From Actinomycetota bacterium (GTDB lineage: Bacteria; Actinomycetota; Actinomycetes; Nanopelagicales; Nanopelagicaceae), in the NCBI GenBank assembly GCA_009705235.1, contig WLCR01000002.1, forward strand, positions 1 to 25,370: 25,370 nt of DNA. Direction: 5' to 3'. Numbering within the stretch: the first letter of the stretch is position 1; each line of letters starts with the position of its first letter. This document shows positions 7,978 to 17,383 of this stretch, piece by piece. The notes below the pieces were generated by a model. That model was not told the origin of the DNA. It saw only the letters and a list, made by a program, of their open reading frames with translations, and searched no databases. A program made the translations under genes and the position numbers.

Positions 7978-10900
7978 ATGGCACTTGCATCCAATTATCC
8001 ACAAGCACAAGGGCTCTATAACCCTGCCCAAGAACATGATGCTTGCGGAGTTGCGATGGTTGCGACTCTTAACAAAGTTGCAACGCACGAGATCGTTGCC
8101 AAAGCGCTAACCGCACTGCGCAATATGGAACATCGTGGTGCATCAGGTGCTGAACCCGATAGTGGTGATGGTGCTGGCATATTGATTCGCGTCCCAGATG
8201 CTTACTTTCAGGCAGTTGTAGATTTCAAACTTCCAGCAGCTAATGCATATGCAACAGGCATCGCATTTGTGGCGCAGGGGGCAGATGTAAAGAGTGATAT
8301 TGCAAAGATCGCCGAACAAGAGGGCTTAGTTGTTCTTGGATGGCGAGAAGTTCCAATTAATTCAACATCCCTCGGCAAAACCGCGCTATCGGTTATGCCT
8401 GATTTCCACCAAATATTTATTGCCGGCGCAAAGGGCGAAACCGGAATCGCATTAGATCGACTTGCCTTCTGCTTACGCAAGCGGGCAGAACATGCTTTGG
8501 ATGTGTACTTCCCATCTTTGTCATCGCAGACCATTGTGTATAAGGGAATGCTTACAACCGGTCAACTTGAAGGTTTTTTTCCAGAATTATCTGATGAGCG
8601 AGTAGTTTCACCACTGGCCTTAGTTCACTCTCGTTTTTCTACAAACACGTTTCCTTCATGGCCACTTGCACACCCATATCGCTTTATTGCACACAACGGA
8701 GAAATCAATACCGTAAAGGGAAATCGCAACTGGATGCGCGCTCGCGAATCATTACTTGCTAGCGATGTTATTCCTGGTGACCTGAAGCGTCTGTTTCCAA
8801 TTGTTGAAATGTCAGGTTCTGATTCTGCATCCTTTGATGAAGTTCTAGAACTGTTGTACCTAGGTGGGCGTTCATTGCCTCATGCAGTATTAATGATGAT
8901 TCCTGAAGCATGGGAAAACCATGCATCTATGCCACAAAATCGTCGTGACTTCTACGCCTTCCACGCTTCGATGATGGAGCCCTGGGATGGGCCAGCGTGT
9001 GTGACATTTACTGATGGACATCAAGTGGGTGCTGTATTGGACCGAAACGGACTTCGTCCCTCACGTTTTTGGGTTACAAAAGATGGACTTGTTGTTCTTG
9101 CATCTGAAGTTGGTGTGCTTGATATTCCAGCAGAAAACATTGAACGCAAAGGTCGCTTACAACCTGGAAAAATGTTTTTAGTTGATACTCAACAAGGTCG
9201 CATTATTGAAGATGGTGAGATTAAGGACGAATTAGCAAACGCAGCACCATACAAAGATTGGTTACACGCCGGAATGGTCAAGCTCAGCGATCTTCCTTCG
9301 CGTGAACACATTGTTTATCCGCACTCATCGGTTGTTCGTCGTCAGCGTGCATTTGGGTACACAGAAGAAGAACTGCGCATCCTTGTAACTCCTATGGCTA
9401 AAAACGGCATGGAAGCGCTCGGTTCGATGGGAACAGATAGTCCAATTGCCGCACTTTCAGACAAGCCACGTTTAATTTTTGATTACTTTTCACAACTTTT
9501 TGCCCAGGTTACTAATCCGCCGTTGGATGCAATTCGTGAAGAACTTGTAACTAGCCTTGGTACATCGATGGGACCAGAGCACAATTTGTTGGATCCAGGT
9601 CCTGCAAGTTGTCGCCAGATTTCTTTGGCTTTTCCGGTAATCGACAATGACGAGCTAGCAAAGATCATCCATGTAAATGCCGATGATGATTTCCCAGGTC
9701 TGAGTGCCCATGTAGTCCGTGGCTTATTCAGCATTGCAGATGGTGGAGATTCATTGCGCGATCGCTTAAAAGAAATTAGGGCTGAAGTTTCGCAAGCGAT
9801 TAAAGACGGAGCTCGCATCATTGTGTTATCAGATCGTGATGGCGATGCTGAAAACGCACCGATTCCTTCATTGCTTCTGACATCTGCTGTTCATCATCAT
9901 TTGATTCGCGAAAAGACTCGCACCAAGGTAGGTCTAGTTGTTGAAGCTGGTGATGTCCGCGAAGTTCACCACGTGGCATTACTTATTGGTTACGGCGCAG
10001 CATGTGTGAACCCATATCTTGCAATGGAATCTGCCGAAGATTTGGTTCTACAAGGTGTCATTACCGGAATAACTCCAGAAAAAGCTGTTAAGAATCTAAT
10101 TAAGAGTCTTGGTAAAGGTGTCCTGAAAGTAATGTCCAAGATGGGTATCAGCACGATCGCTTCATACACGGGCGCTCAAGTTTTCGAGGCGATTGGTTTG
10201 TCTCAAGAAGTTGTTGATGAATACTTTGTCGGAACCACTTCTCGCCTTGGTGGAGTTTCGCTAAACACCATTGCTGAAGAAACAATTGCTCGACACCACA
10301 TTGCATATCCGCCTGGGGGAGAAATTCCAGGCACTAAACGTCTTCCAATTGGTGGCGAGTATCAATGGCGCCGCGAAGGTGAACCGCATTTATTTGATCC
10401 AGAAACCGTATTTACTTTGCAGCACTCAACTCGCAACAAGCGATATGACATTTTCAAGCGTTATACCGATCGTGTTAACGAACAAAGCTCCCGCTTAATG
10501 ACGCTTCGTGGATTGTTCCAATTCAAGGAAGGCGTTAATCCGCCAATTTCAGTTGATGAGGTTGAATCGATTCACGACATTATTAAGCGCTTTTCAACAG
10601 GTGCTATGTCCTATGGATCTGTTTCTGCTGAAGTCCACGAAACATTAGCTATTGCAATGAACCGCCTTGGCGGAAAATCAAATACAGGCGAAGGCGGAGA
10701 AGAGCCAGAACGTTATCTACCTATGGCAAACGGTGATTCAAAGCGCTCTGCAATCAAGCAGGTTGCATCAGGTCGATTTGGCGTGAACAGTAATTACTTA
10801 GTTAACAGCGATGATATTCAGATCAAGATTGCACAAGGTGCGAAGCCAGGAGAAGGTGGTCAGTTACCCGGTAACAAGGTCTATCCATGGATTGCAAAAG

Positions 10901-12495
10901 CCCGATATTCCACACCTGGCGTCGGTCTGATCTCACCACCTCCGCATCACGATATCTATTCAATTGAAGATCTCGCACAGCTGATTCATGATCTTAAGAA
11001 TGCAAATAAGAATGCTCGTGTTCACGTTAAGTTGGTTGCCGAAGTTGGAGTTGGAACAGTTGCTGCAGGCGTTTCTAAGGCACACGCAGATGTTGTTTTG
11101 ATTTCTGGTCATGATGGCGGAACTGGTGCTTCACCTCTTACATCCCTTAAGCACGCAGGTGCTCCCTGGGAGCTAGGCCTCGCAGAAACTCAGCAGACCT
11201 TGCTACTTAATGGATTGCGCGATCGCATCGTGGTCCAAACAGATGGTCAGTTAAAAACAGGTCGAGATGTTGTTATTGCAGCATTGCTCGGTGCTGAAGA
11301 GTTTGGATTTGCAACAGCTCCGCTAGTTGTTTCTGGTTGCATCATGATGCGCGTATGCCATTTGGATACCTGCCCAGTTGGTGTTGCAACACAAAATCCA
11401 GAGCTTCGTAAAAACTTTACAGGCAAGCCTGAATTTGTTGAGACTTTCTTTGAGTACATTGCTGAAGAAGTTCGCGAAATCTTGGCTCAACTTGGATTCC
11501 GTACGCTTCTTGAAGCTGTCGGTCATGTTGAGTTCCTTGATACCCGAAAAGCAGTGGATCACTGGAAGGCAGCAGGTTTAAATCTTGAGCCTTTGTTGGT
11601 TCGACCAGATGTTGATAGTCCTTTGCACAACACCATCACACAAGACCACGGTTTAGATGCCGCTCTTGATAACACTTTGATCAAGTTGTCAGAAGCCGCA
11701 CTTGCCAAGGGCGAAGCGGTCAGAATCGACCTACCTGTGCGAAATGTAAATCGCACAGTTGGAACAATGCTTGGCGCTGAGATAACACGTAAATATGGTG
11801 CTGAAGGCCTACCCGAAGGAACCATCGATGTGACACTACATGGATCAGCTGGTCAATCACTAGGTGCATTCATTCCACAAGGTTTAACGATTCGTTTGTA
11901 TGGTGATTCAAATGATTATGTTGGTAAGGGCATTTCTGGGGGACGAGTAATTGTGCGCCCTGATGAAAAAGCATCCTTTGCATCTCATGACAATGTAATC
12001 GCTGGAAATGTAATTGGTTACGGAGCAACTGCTGGTGAAATCTTTATTCGTGGAGTTGTCGGAGAGCGTTTCTGTGTGCGTAACTCTGGAGCGCTAGCAA
12101 TCGTTGAAGGTATTGGCGATCATGGATGTGAATACATGACCGGTGGAACAGTTATTGTTCTTGGAACTACAGGTCGCAACTTTGCAGCAGGAATGTCTGG
12201 CGGGCGTGCTTTTGTTCTTGATCTTGATGCTGCGAATGTAAATGCTGACATGGTTGATGTTTTGGCTGTTCCGGATGATCAAAAAGAAATCCTAAAGTCT
12301 CATATCTCTTCATACTTAACCGAGACTGGTTCCGAAATCGCATCTACACTGTTAAAGGATTGGCAAAAGAGTATTGCCAGAATTTCACTGATCATGCCTC
12401 GTGACTATGCACGAGTGTTAGCGGCAATGGAACGGGCGGTCCGAGAAGGTCTGCCAGAGGATGCACTAGTAATGGAGGTTGCAGCTAATGGCTGA
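7978..12495 (+). CDS. gltB: Glutamate synthase (NADPH) large subunit GltB
   Basis: A 1505-residue ferredoxin/NADPH-GOGAT large chain that turns glutamine plus 2-oxoglutarate into two glutamates; with glutamine synthetase it is the main ammonia assimilation route. The N-terminal glutaminase uses Cys23 (DACGVAM), which must become the N-terminus after removal of a 22-residue propeptide, as is known for the family. It is followed by the central domain, the FMN-binding barrel ([31 protein letters not shown]) and the 3Fe-4S ligands Cys1121, Cys1127 and Cys1132 in [12 protein letters not shown]. The C-terminal beta-helix domain has the glycine-rich GXXGXXXG repeats ([18 protein letters not shown]). 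AGGAG lies 8 nt before the ATG. GltD follows with an 8-nt overlap. Confidence 0.97.
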   Translation: MALASNYPQAQGLYNPAQEHDACGVAMVATLNKVATHEIVAKALTALRNMEHRGASGAEPDSGDGAGILIRVPDAYFQAVVDFKLPAANAYATGIAFVAQGADVKSDIAKIAEQEGLVVLGWREVPINSTSLGKTALSVMPDFHQIFIAGAKGETGIALDRLAFCLRKRAEHALDVYFPSLSSQTIVYKGMLTTGQLEGFFPELSDERVVSPLALVHSRFSTNTFPSWPLAHPYRFIAHNGEINTVKGNRNWMRARESLLASDVIPGDLKRLFPIVEMSGSDSASFDEVLELLYLGGRSLPHAVLMMIPEAWENHASMPQNRRDFYAFHASMMEPWDGPACVTFTDGHQVGAVLDRNGLRPSRFWVTKDGLVVLASEVGVLDIPAENIERKGRLQPGKMFLVDTQQGRIIEDGEIKDELANAAPYKDWLHAGMVKLSDLPSREHIVYPHSSVVRRQRAFGYTEEELRILVTPMAKNGMEALGSMGTDSPIAALSDKPRLIFDYFSQLFAQVTNPPLDAIREELVTSLGTSMGPEHNLLDPGPASCRQISLAFPVIDNDELAKIIHVNADDDFPGLSAHVVRGLFSIADGGDSLRDRLKEIRAEVSQAIKDGARIIVLSDRDGDAENAPIPSLLLTSAVHHHLIREKTRTKVGLVVEAGDVREVHHVALLIGYGAACVNPYLAMESAEDLVLQGVITGITPEKAVKNLIKSLGKGVLKVMSKMGISTIASYTGAQVFEAIGLSQEVVDEYFVGTTSRLGGVSLNTIAEETIARHHIAYPPGGEIPGTKRLPIGGEYQWRREGEPHLFDPETVFTLQHSTRNKRYDIFKRYTDRVNEQSSRLMTLRGLFQFKEGVNPPISVDEVESIHDIIKRFSTGAMSYGSVSAEVHETLAIAMNRLGGKSNTGEGGEEPERYLPMANGDSKRSAIKQVASGRFGVNSNYLVNSDDIQIKIAQGAKPGEGGQLPGNKVYPWIAKARYSTPGVGLISPPPHHDIYSIEDLAQLIHDLKNANKNARVHVKLVAEVGVGTVAAGVSKAHADVVLISGHDGGTGASPLTSLKHAGAPWELGLAETQQTLLLNGLRDRIVVQTDGQLKTGRDVVIAALLGAEEFGFATAPLVVSGCIMMRVCHLDTCPVGVATQNPELRKNFTGKPEFVETFFEYIAEEVREILAQLGFRTLLEAVGHVEFLDTRKAVDHWKAAGLNLEPLLVRPDVDSPLHNTITQDHGLDAALDNTLIKLSEAALAKGEAVRIDLPVRNVNRTVGTMLGAEITRKYGAEGLPEGTIDVTLHGSAGQSLGAFIPQGLTIRLYGDSNDYVGKGISGGRVIVRPDEKASFASHDNVIAGNVIGYGATAGEIFIRGVVGERFCVRNSGALAIVEGIGDHGCEYMTGGTVIVLGTTGRNFAAGMSGGRAFVLDLDAANVNADMVDVLAVPDDQKEILKSHISSYLTETGSEIASTLLKDWQKSIARISLIMPRDYARVLAAMERAVREGLPEDALVMEVAANG

Positions 12496-13942
12496 TCCAA
12501 AGGGATTTATGACTACTCCACGAGAGGTTCCTACTCGTAGACCTGTTGATGTTCGCATCCAAGATTGGCGCGAAGTGTACGAACCACAAAGTTTTGAACA
12601 TCTACAAAAGCAGGCCGGCCGATGCATGGATTGTGGAATTCCTTTCTGTCACAACGGCTGCCCGCTGGGCAATTTGATTCCTGAATGGAATGACTTGATT
12701 TGGCGTGGAGATAAAGAAGAAGCAATTAATCGTCTCCATGCAACAAACAATTTCCCTGAATTCACCGGACGTTTGTGTCCTGCACCTTGTGAAACTGCAT
12801 GTGTTGTTGCAATTAACCGTGATGCAGTAACAATTAAGCAGGTTGAACTCCGTACTATCGAAGAGGCATTTGATGCTGGCAATGTAAAACCAATGGTTCC
12901 TGATCGTTTAACTGGTAAAACAGTGGCAGTTATTGGTTCAGGACCTGCTGGACTTGCTGCAGCTCAGCAGTTAACACGCGCCGGACACACAGTTGCTGTT
13001 TATGATCGTGCGGACAAAATAGGTGGCCTTCTTCGATATGGAATTCCTGAATTCAAAATGGAAAAGCACATTCTTGATCGTCGCTTAGAACAAATGGAAA
13101 AAGAAGGAACACGTTTTCGTCCAGGTGTAGATGTGGGTCAGGATTTAACTGGATCTGATCTACGTAAGAAATATGACGCTATTGTCCTAGCAGTCGGTGC
13201 AACACAGTGGAGAGATCTTCCAATTAAAGGCCGTGAGTACAAAGGAATTTACCAAGCAATGGAGTTTTTGCCATGGGGTAACAAGCAAGCACTTGGTGAA
13301 GTAGAAAATCCAGAAATTAATGTTGCGGGAAAGCATGTTGTGATCCTTGGTGGTGGCGATACTGGCGCAGATTGTTTGGGTACTTCTATTCGTCAAGGTG
13401 CGGCAAGCATCACTCAGCTTGAAATTATGCCTCGCCCAACCGATGAGAGACCGGCAGGACAACCATGGCCTACTTACCCAATGATTTATCGTGTATCAAG
13501 TGCACATGAAGAAAACGACAATCGGGTATTTGCTGTAAGCACCGAAGAATTCTTAGGTGATGAGAATGGCAATCTTCGCGCAATAAAAATTGTTGAAACT
13601 GAATTTAAAGATGGAAAATTTGCACCAGTTGCAGCAACAGAAAAAGAAATTAAGTGTGATTTTGTATTTATGGCAATGGGCTTTACTGGTCCAGAAAAGT
13701 CACCATTGCTAACACAGCTCGAAGTTCAACTAGATGATCGTGGCAACATCAAGCGCGACAAGAATTTCCAATCAACTGAAGAAGGTGTATTTGTTGCCGG
13801 TGATGCTGGACGAGGTCAATCATTGATCGTGTGGGCAATTGCTGAAGGAAGAAGCACGGCTGCAGCAGTTGATAGATATCTCACTGGGCGCACACAACTT
13901 GCTGCGCCAGTAGCGCCAACTGACCGTCCATTGATGGTTTAA
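12488..13942 (+). CDS. gltD: Glutamate synthase (NADPH) small subunit GltD
   Basis: A 484-residue FAD/Fe-S oxidoreductase that takes electrons from NADPH and hands them to GltB. The N-terminal Cys clusters for two 4Fe-4S centres are seen at Cys46, 49, 54, 58 ([13 protein letters not shown]) and Cys97, 101, 105 (CPAPCETAC). The FAD-binding Rossmann motif [12 protein letters not shown] is at about 149-159, and the NADPH-binding motif [13 protein letters not shown] at about 284-296; [19 protein letters not shown] near the C-terminus closes the FAD site. I chose ATG 12488 because GGAGG (12474-12478) stands 9 nt before it; a TTG at 12479 is in frame but poorly placed. The gene overlaps the end of gltB by 8 nt and ends 9 nt before pyk. 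Confidence 0.95.
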   Translation: MADPKGFMTTPREVPTRRPVDVRIQDWREVYEPQSFEHLQKQAGRCMDCGIPFCHNGCPLGNLIPEWNDLIWRGDKEEAINRLHATNNFPEFTGRLCPAPCETACVVAINRDAVTIKQVELRTIEEAFDAGNVKPMVPDRLTGKTVAVIGSGPAGLAAAQQLTRAGHTVAVYDRADKIGGLLRYGIPEFKMEKHILDRRLEQMEKEGTRFRPGVDVGQDLTGSDLRKKYDAIVLAVGATQWRDLPIKGREYKGIYQAMEFLPWGNKQALGEVENPEINVAGKHVVILGGGDTGADCLGTSIRQGAASITQLEIMPRPTDERPAGQPWPTYPMIYRVSSAHEENDNRVFAVSTEEFLGDENGNLRAIKIVETEFKDGKFAPVAATEKEIKCDFVFMAMGFTGPEKSPLLTQLEVQLDDRGNIKRDKNFQSTEEGVFVAGDAGRGQSLIVWAIAEGRSTAAAVDRYLTGRTQLAAPVAPTDRPLMV

Positions 13943-13951
13943 GGTTGATAC

Positions 13952-15391
13952 ATGCGTAGAGCGAAGATTGTTTGCACGATGGGTCCAGCTGTTGAATCTC
14001 CAGAGAAGGTAAAGGAGCTCATCCAGGCAGGCATGAATATGGCTCGCCTTAATCTTTCACATGGGGGATACGAGGAGCATCAAGCTCGTCTTGATTCTGT
14101 GCGCGCTGCGGCCAAGGAAGCTGGCGTGCCTGTTGCAATTCTGGTCGATCTACAGGGACCAAAGATTCGTCTTGCTCGCTTTGCAAATGGTCCACATGAT
14201 TTAGAACGTGGAGATATTTTCACTATCACTACTGATGATGTAGATGGCACCAAGGATCGCGTTGGCACGACGTACAAAGGCTTACCCGGAGATTGCAAGC
14301 CAGGAGATCGCATCCTGATTGATGATGGAAAGGTAACAGTCGAAGTTGTCGAAGTTAAGGGCAACGATGTTGTTACAAAAGTTATCCAGCCCGGCACGGT
14401 AAGCAACAACAAGGGAATCAACTTGCCTGGTGTTGCTGTTTCTGTGCCTGCACTTTCTGAAAAGGACAAAGAAGATCTGCGTTGGGGCCTTCGTGCCGGC
14501 GCGGATTTCATCGCACTCTCATTTGTACGTAACGCTGCCGATGTTGATGATGTTCATACAATCATGGATGAGGTCGGATTCCGAGTTCCAGTAATCGCAA
14601 AAATTGAAAAGCCACAGGCGGTTGAAAACCTGCAAGAGATTGTTGCTGCCTTTGATGGCATTATGGTTGCTCGTGGAGATCTTGGTGTCGAGCTTCCAAT
14701 TGAAGATGTTCCACTAGTTCAGAAGCGTTGCATCGAACTTGCACGTGAGGCGGCAAAGCCGGTAATTGTCGCAACTCAGATGTTGGATTCAATGATCACA
14801 AACTCTTCACCAACCAGAGCCGAAGCAACTGATTGCGCAAACGCTGTTCTAGATGGTGCGGATGCATTAATGCTTTCGGGCGAAACATCTGTGGGTGCTT
14901 TTGCAATCGAAGCTGTTGCAACAATGGCTCGGATTATCGCTCGCACAGAAGAAGGTGGATTTGAAATGATTCGCCCATTGCGTACGACTCCAAAGACAAA
15001 GGGTGGCGCAATTACCCGTGCAGCTGCAGAAGTTGGTGCAATTGTTGGCGCTAAATACTTAGTTACCTTCACTCAGTCTGGTGATTCAGCCCGTCGAATG
15101 GCTCGTCTGCGTTCACCAATTCCAATCCTTGCATTCACTCCTGACGTTGGTACATATAACCGACTTGCATTGTCATGGGGTGTCGAGCCAGAGGTAACAC
15201 CAATGGTTAAGCACACCGATGAGATGGTTAAGCAGGCAGATACATTGTTAATTCAATCTGGCCGCGCACACGAGGGTGAAAATGTAGTAATCGTTGCTGG
15301 TTCACCTCCAGGAATTCCTGGTTCAACGAATGCAATGCGCGTTCACCGCGTAGGCGATGCTGTTGGTGGAGTGGTTGCCGCTTACCGCTAA
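13952..15391 (+). CDS. pyk: Pyruvate kinase
   Basis: A 479-residue glycolytic enzyme that transfers phosphate from PEP to ADP. Active-site residues are visible: Arg32, Asn34 and Ser36 (ARLNLSHG), Lys217 and the metal-binding Glu219 (AKIEKPQAVENL), Asp243 (ARGDLGVE) and Thr275 (VATQMLDS). The B-domain lies at about residues 70-165. The motif DLQGPKIR (66-73) has Leu, Gln and Lys at the places that in rabbit muscle enzyme are Thr113, Lys114 and Glu117; the Lys form is known to mark K+-independent pyruvate kinases. The C-terminal regulatory domain is present. The gene begins 9 nt after gltD and is probably in the same transcript; its stop overlaps a possible promoter for the tRNA that follows. 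Confidence 0.97.
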   Translation: MRRAKIVCTMGPAVESPEKVKELIQAGMNMARLNLSHGGYEEHQARLDSVRAAAKEAGVPVAILVDLQGPKIRLARFANGPHDLERGDIFTITTDDVDGTKDRVGTTYKGLPGDCKPGDRILIDDGKVTVEVVEVKGNDVVTKVIQPGTVSNNKGINLPGVAVSVPALSEKDKEDLRWGLRAGADFIALSFVRNAADVDDVHTIMDEVGFRVPVIAKIEKPQAVENLQEIVAAFDGIMVARGDLGVELPIEDVPLVQKRCIELAREAAKPVIVATQMLDSMITNSSPTRAEATDCANAVLDGADALMLSGETSVGAFAIEAVATMARIIARTEEGGFEMIRPLRTTPKTKGGAITRAAAEVGAIVGAKYLVTFTQSGDSARRMARLRSPIPILAFTPDVGTYNRLALSWGVEPEVTPMVKHTDEMVKQADTLLIQSGRAHEGENVVIVAGSPPGIPGSTNAMRVHRVGDAVGGVVAAYR

Positions 15392-15394
15392 GAT
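15389..15394 (+). promoter_or_regulatory. Possible -10 box for the tRNA gene
   Basis: TAAGAT overlaps the pyk stop codon and matches TANNNT. It would place transcription start at about 15401, leaving a 7-nt 5' leader before the tRNA. The best -35-like sequence (TTGGTG, 15363-15368) is 20 nt away, which is too far for a strong promoter, so read-through from pyk is equally possible. Confidence 0.25.
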
Positions 15395-15407
15395 TGCCCA
15401 ATCAAAG

Positions 15408-15480
15408 GCCTCGGTACTCCAACGGTAGAGAGGGCAGTCTCAAACACTGCATAGTGTCGGTTCGAATCCGACTCGAGGCA
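15408..15480 (+). tRNA. Unusual tRNA with anticodon CAA (nominally Leu) and short variable loop
   Basis: A 73-nt cloverleaf. The acceptor stem is 7 bp (GCCTCGG with TCGAGGC, last pair G-T) and the discriminator is A73. The D arm is weak: three pairs (CTC at 10-12 with GAG at 23-25) around a loop holding GG. The anticodon stem GCAGT/ACTGC is a perfect 5 bp with loop CTCAAAC, so the anticodon CAA lies at 15441-15443. The variable region is only 5 nt (ATAGT); the T arm GTCGG-TTCGAAT-CCGAC is perfect. CCA is not encoded. CAA reads the Leu codon UUG, but bacterial tRNA-Leu normally has a long type II variable arm; this one is type I. The body is therefore atypical for leucine, although A73 agrees with it. 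It stands 16 nt after pyk and 35 nt before the ANTAR regulator. That it is a tRNA-like gene is well supported; its amino acid is not. Confidence 0.85.
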
Positions 15481-15515
15481 CTTCCACATCAATCTCGTGA
15501 AGGGATCTTCTGCAG

Positions 15516-16091
15516 ATGAGCGTTCGGATCCTAGTCGCCGAAGATGAAGCATTGATTCGAATGGACCTTGTTGAAATGTTACAAGGTGCGGGATATGAAG
15601 TTGTCGCTCAAGCAACAAATGGGCAAGAGGCTATTGATCTCGCGATACACCATAAACCTGATCTTGCAATTCTTGATGTCAAGATGCCAATCCTTGATGG
15701 CATTTCAGCTGCTGAAAAAATCATCGAAATTGCACCGGTATTGATGCTGACCGCTTTTTCTCAGAAAGAGCTAGTAGATCGCGCACGCGATGCTGGGGTT
15801 ATGGCATACGTCGTTAAGCCCTTCACTATTGGTGACTTAATGCCAGCAATTGAAATTGCAATTAGTAGGCATCTGCAAATGAAATCTTTGGCAGCAGAAG
15901 TTGCGGATCTGCATGATCGTCTTGAAACTCGCAAATTGATTGATCGTGCCAAGGGAATTTTGATGAAAGCGCTAAATCTTTCAGAGCCCGAAGCGTTCTC
16001 ATGGATTCAACGAGCCGCTATGGATCGTCGATTGTCGATGAAAGACGTAGCTGAAGCGGTCATTAACCCCAACGCGGTGCCTGAAAAGTAA
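15516..16091 (+). CDS. pdtaR: Response regulator with RNA-binding ANTAR domain (PdtaR-like)
   Basis: A 191-residue protein. The N-terminal receiver domain (residues about 3-120) shows the acidic pair Glu9/Asp10, phosphoacceptor Asp54 in ILDVKMP, Thr79 and Lys101 (VVKPF). After a coiled linker (about 120-135) comes an ANTAR domain (about 136-184) with the typical LIDRAKGILM and the aromatic/Ala-rich helix FSWIQRAAMDRRLS. ANTAR domains bind paired hexaloop hairpins in RNA and prevent termination or alter translation; in mycobacteria PdtaR is paired with the kinase PdtaS. No kinase is encoded nearby, so this is an orphan locus as in other Actinobacteria. GAAGGGA lies about 11 nt before the ATG. 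Targets are unknown; the hairpins at gltB and livK are possible candidates only by proximity. Confidence 0.92.
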   Translation: MSVRILVAEDEALIRMDLVEMLQGAGYEVVAQATNGQEAIDLAIHHKPDLAILDVKMPILDGISAAEKIIEIAPVLMLTAFSQKELVDRARDAGVMAYVVKPFTIGDLMPAIEIAISRHLQMKSLAAEVADLHDRLETRKLIDRAKGILMKALNLSEPEAFSWIQRAAMDRRLSMKDVAEAVINPNAVPEK

Positions 16092-16124
16092 GTCCATCTG
16101 TCGTCTCACTAATTGATACTCAAA

Positions 16125-16162
16125 TCCCACTTTATAACGAAATCGAAACAATTCACGTGGGA
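16125..16162. repeat. Inverted repeat upstream of the livK promoter
   Basis: TCCCAC at 16125-16130 and GTGGGA at 16157-16162 form 6-bp arms 26 nt apart; the right arm overlaps the palindrome CACGTG (16154-16159). It ends 8 nt before the proposed -35 box of livK, a fitting place for an activator or repressor site. The arms are short and could be chance. Confidence 0.25.
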
Positions 16163-16169
16163 ATCTGCC

Positions 16170-16199
16170 TTGTCTAATACTCACCCCTGGCATTACTCT
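16170..16199 (+). promoter_or_regulatory. Candidate livK promoter
   Basis: A -35-like TTGTCT (16170-16175) and a -10-like TACTCT (16194-16199) are separated by 18 nt. The start point would be about 16206, giving a leader of about 40 nt. The same TTGnCn-N18-TAnnCT layout is seen before rpsA (25207-25236), another gene expected to be strongly expressed. This lies in the 154-bp gap after the response regulator, the largest intergenic space of the window. Confidence 0.45.
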
Positions 16200-16208
16200 T
16201 TCGGTCTC

Positions 16209-16232
16209 CCTGTCCCGGGACACAAGAACAGG
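16209..16232 (+). promoter_or_regulatory. Palindrome and overlapping stem in the livK leader
   Basis: TGTCCCGGGACA at 16211-16222 is a perfect 12-bp palindrome. In RNA the segment can fold in two mutually exclusive ways: TGTC/GACA around CCGG, or CCTGT (16209-16213) with ACAGG (16228-16232), the latter covering the first part of the Shine-Dalgarno AGGAAAGG (16230-16237). It could be an operator just after the transcription start or a translational switch. No known riboswitch consensus is recognised. Confidence 0.5.
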
Positions 16233-16245
16233 AAAGGCACTACAT

Positions 16246-17361
16246 ATGAAGAAATTCATTTCGCTTGCAGCAGTTAGTGCACTAGTTGTAGGAGTATCTG
16301 TAACAGTTGCTCCATCAGCTTTTGCCGCTTGCACAGGCAACCCAGCAATTTACTTCCAAGGCGCACTAACAGGTCCATACCAGGAGACTGGAATCAATGA
16401 GGCTAACGGTGTGATTTTGGCGATCGATAAGTACAACGCATCAAAGCCAAAGGTAAAGGTTGAGTACAAGTCAATCGATACTCAGGCATCAGGTGCTAAC
16501 TCACCTGCTCTAGCTCAGAAGGTTGTAGAAGATGAGTGTGCAATTGGTGTAGTTGGTGGAATGTACTCAGGCGAGACACTCGCTGCAGTACCTATCTACG
16601 AGGGTGGAAAAGTTCCAGTAGTTTCTCCATCAGCAACTAACCCAGCACTTACAAACAAGTCTGCATACTTCCACCGTGTTGTTGGTTCAGACCTAGTTCA
16701 AGGACCAGCTCTTGCACAAATCGCAATTAGCCTAAAGTCAAAGCTATTTATCGTTGATGACGCAACACCATACGGTAAGGGCCTTGCAACTATCGTAAAG
16801 AAGACAGCAGGAAAGATTGTTGTTGGTACTGACGGAGTTACAGAAGGTACAACTAACTTTACTTCTGTAGTTTCAAAGGTTAAGGCTTCAAAGGCAACTG
16901 CAGTGTTCTACGGTGGTTACTACCCAGAAGCAGCAATCTTCATCAAGGCTCTACGCGACAACCCTGCTACAAAGAACGTTAAGTTCATTGCTGGCGATGG
17001 TGTTCTTGATGGCGAGTACATCAAGCTTGCTAAGAAGAATGCAGAAGGAACATACCTAACTGCTCCAGGTCAGCCAATGGAGAAGGTAGCACCTGCTCTA
17101 GCTGCTGAATACAAGAAGAAGTTCAACCGCGTACACGGTCTCTACACACTAGAGGCATACAACGCTGCATACGTACTTCTTGAAGGTATCAAGGCTGGAA
17201 AGACAACTCGCGACGCTCTAAACACATGGTTAGGCGAAGCTGTTGTTAAGGTAAATGGAACAACTATTTCCTTCTCAGCTACTGGAGATCCTGACAATAT
17301 CGTCATGAACCAGTACACAATCAAGAATGGCCAGATGGTTTGGGTTAAGAGACTTTCATAA
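16246..17361 (+). CDS. livK: Branched-chain amino acid ABC transporter, substrate-binding protein
   Basis: A 371-residue periplasmic-binding-type protein (Peripla_BP_6 fold) that captures leucine, isoleucine, valine or related amino acids outside the membrane and presents them to LivHMGF. A Sec signal peptide covers residues 1-27 (MKKF..., hydrophobic core, AFA before the cleavage site). Cys29 follows closely, but the residues before it are FAA, a poor lipobox, so lipid anchoring is doubtful. Blocks such as GPYQETG, GGMYSGETLA, VVSPSATNPALT, DDATPYGKGLA and YGGYYPEAA match the family. Codon choice differs sharply from its neighbours: Lys is nearly always AAG, Tyr nearly always TAC, Asn mostly AAC, and Leu often CTA, which suggests selection for very high expression. 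Start ATG has AGGAAAGG 8 nt upstream. Confidence 0.94.
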   Translation: MKKFISLAAVSALVVGVSVTVAPSAFAACTGNPAIYFQGALTGPYQETGINEANGVILAIDKYNASKPKVKVEYKSIDTQASGANSPALAQKVVEDECAIGVVGGMYSGETLAAVPIYEGGKVPVVSPSATNPALTNKSAYFHRVVGSDLVQGPALAQIAISLKSKLFIVDDATPYGKGLATIVKKTAGKIVVGTDGVTEGTTNFTSVVSKVKASKATAVFYGGYYPEAAIFIKALRDNPATKNVKFIAGDGVLDGEYIKLAKKNAEGTYLTAPGQPMEKVAPALAAEYKKKFNRVHGLYTLEAYNAAYVLLEGIKAGKTTRDALNTWLGEAVVKVNGTTISFSATGDPDNIVMNQYTIKNGQMVWVKRLS

Positions 17362-17383
17362 GTTTCTTTTCAAACTTTAGTTG

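Noticed and set aside
14080..14511. 143-codon open frame on the minus strand opposite pyk
   Set aside because: Ser/Thr/Pro-rich composition with no recognisable domain, fully inside a well supported gene; a shadow frame. The same holds for other minus-strand frames in trpC, gltB and polA.
15392..15403. GATTG-CC-CAATC between pyk and the tRNA as a terminator
   Set aside because: A 2-nt loop is too tight, the effective stem is 4 bp, and there is no T-run.
15408..15480. tRNA as an attachment site of an integrated element
   Set aside because: No integrase, no partial repeat of the tRNA 3' end nearby, and the surrounding genes are core housekeeping genes.
16246..17361. livK as a recently acquired gene because of its deviating codon use
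   Set aside because: The deviation is towards a uniform preferred set as in highly expressed genes, and the gene is in its expected place in a complete liv operon.
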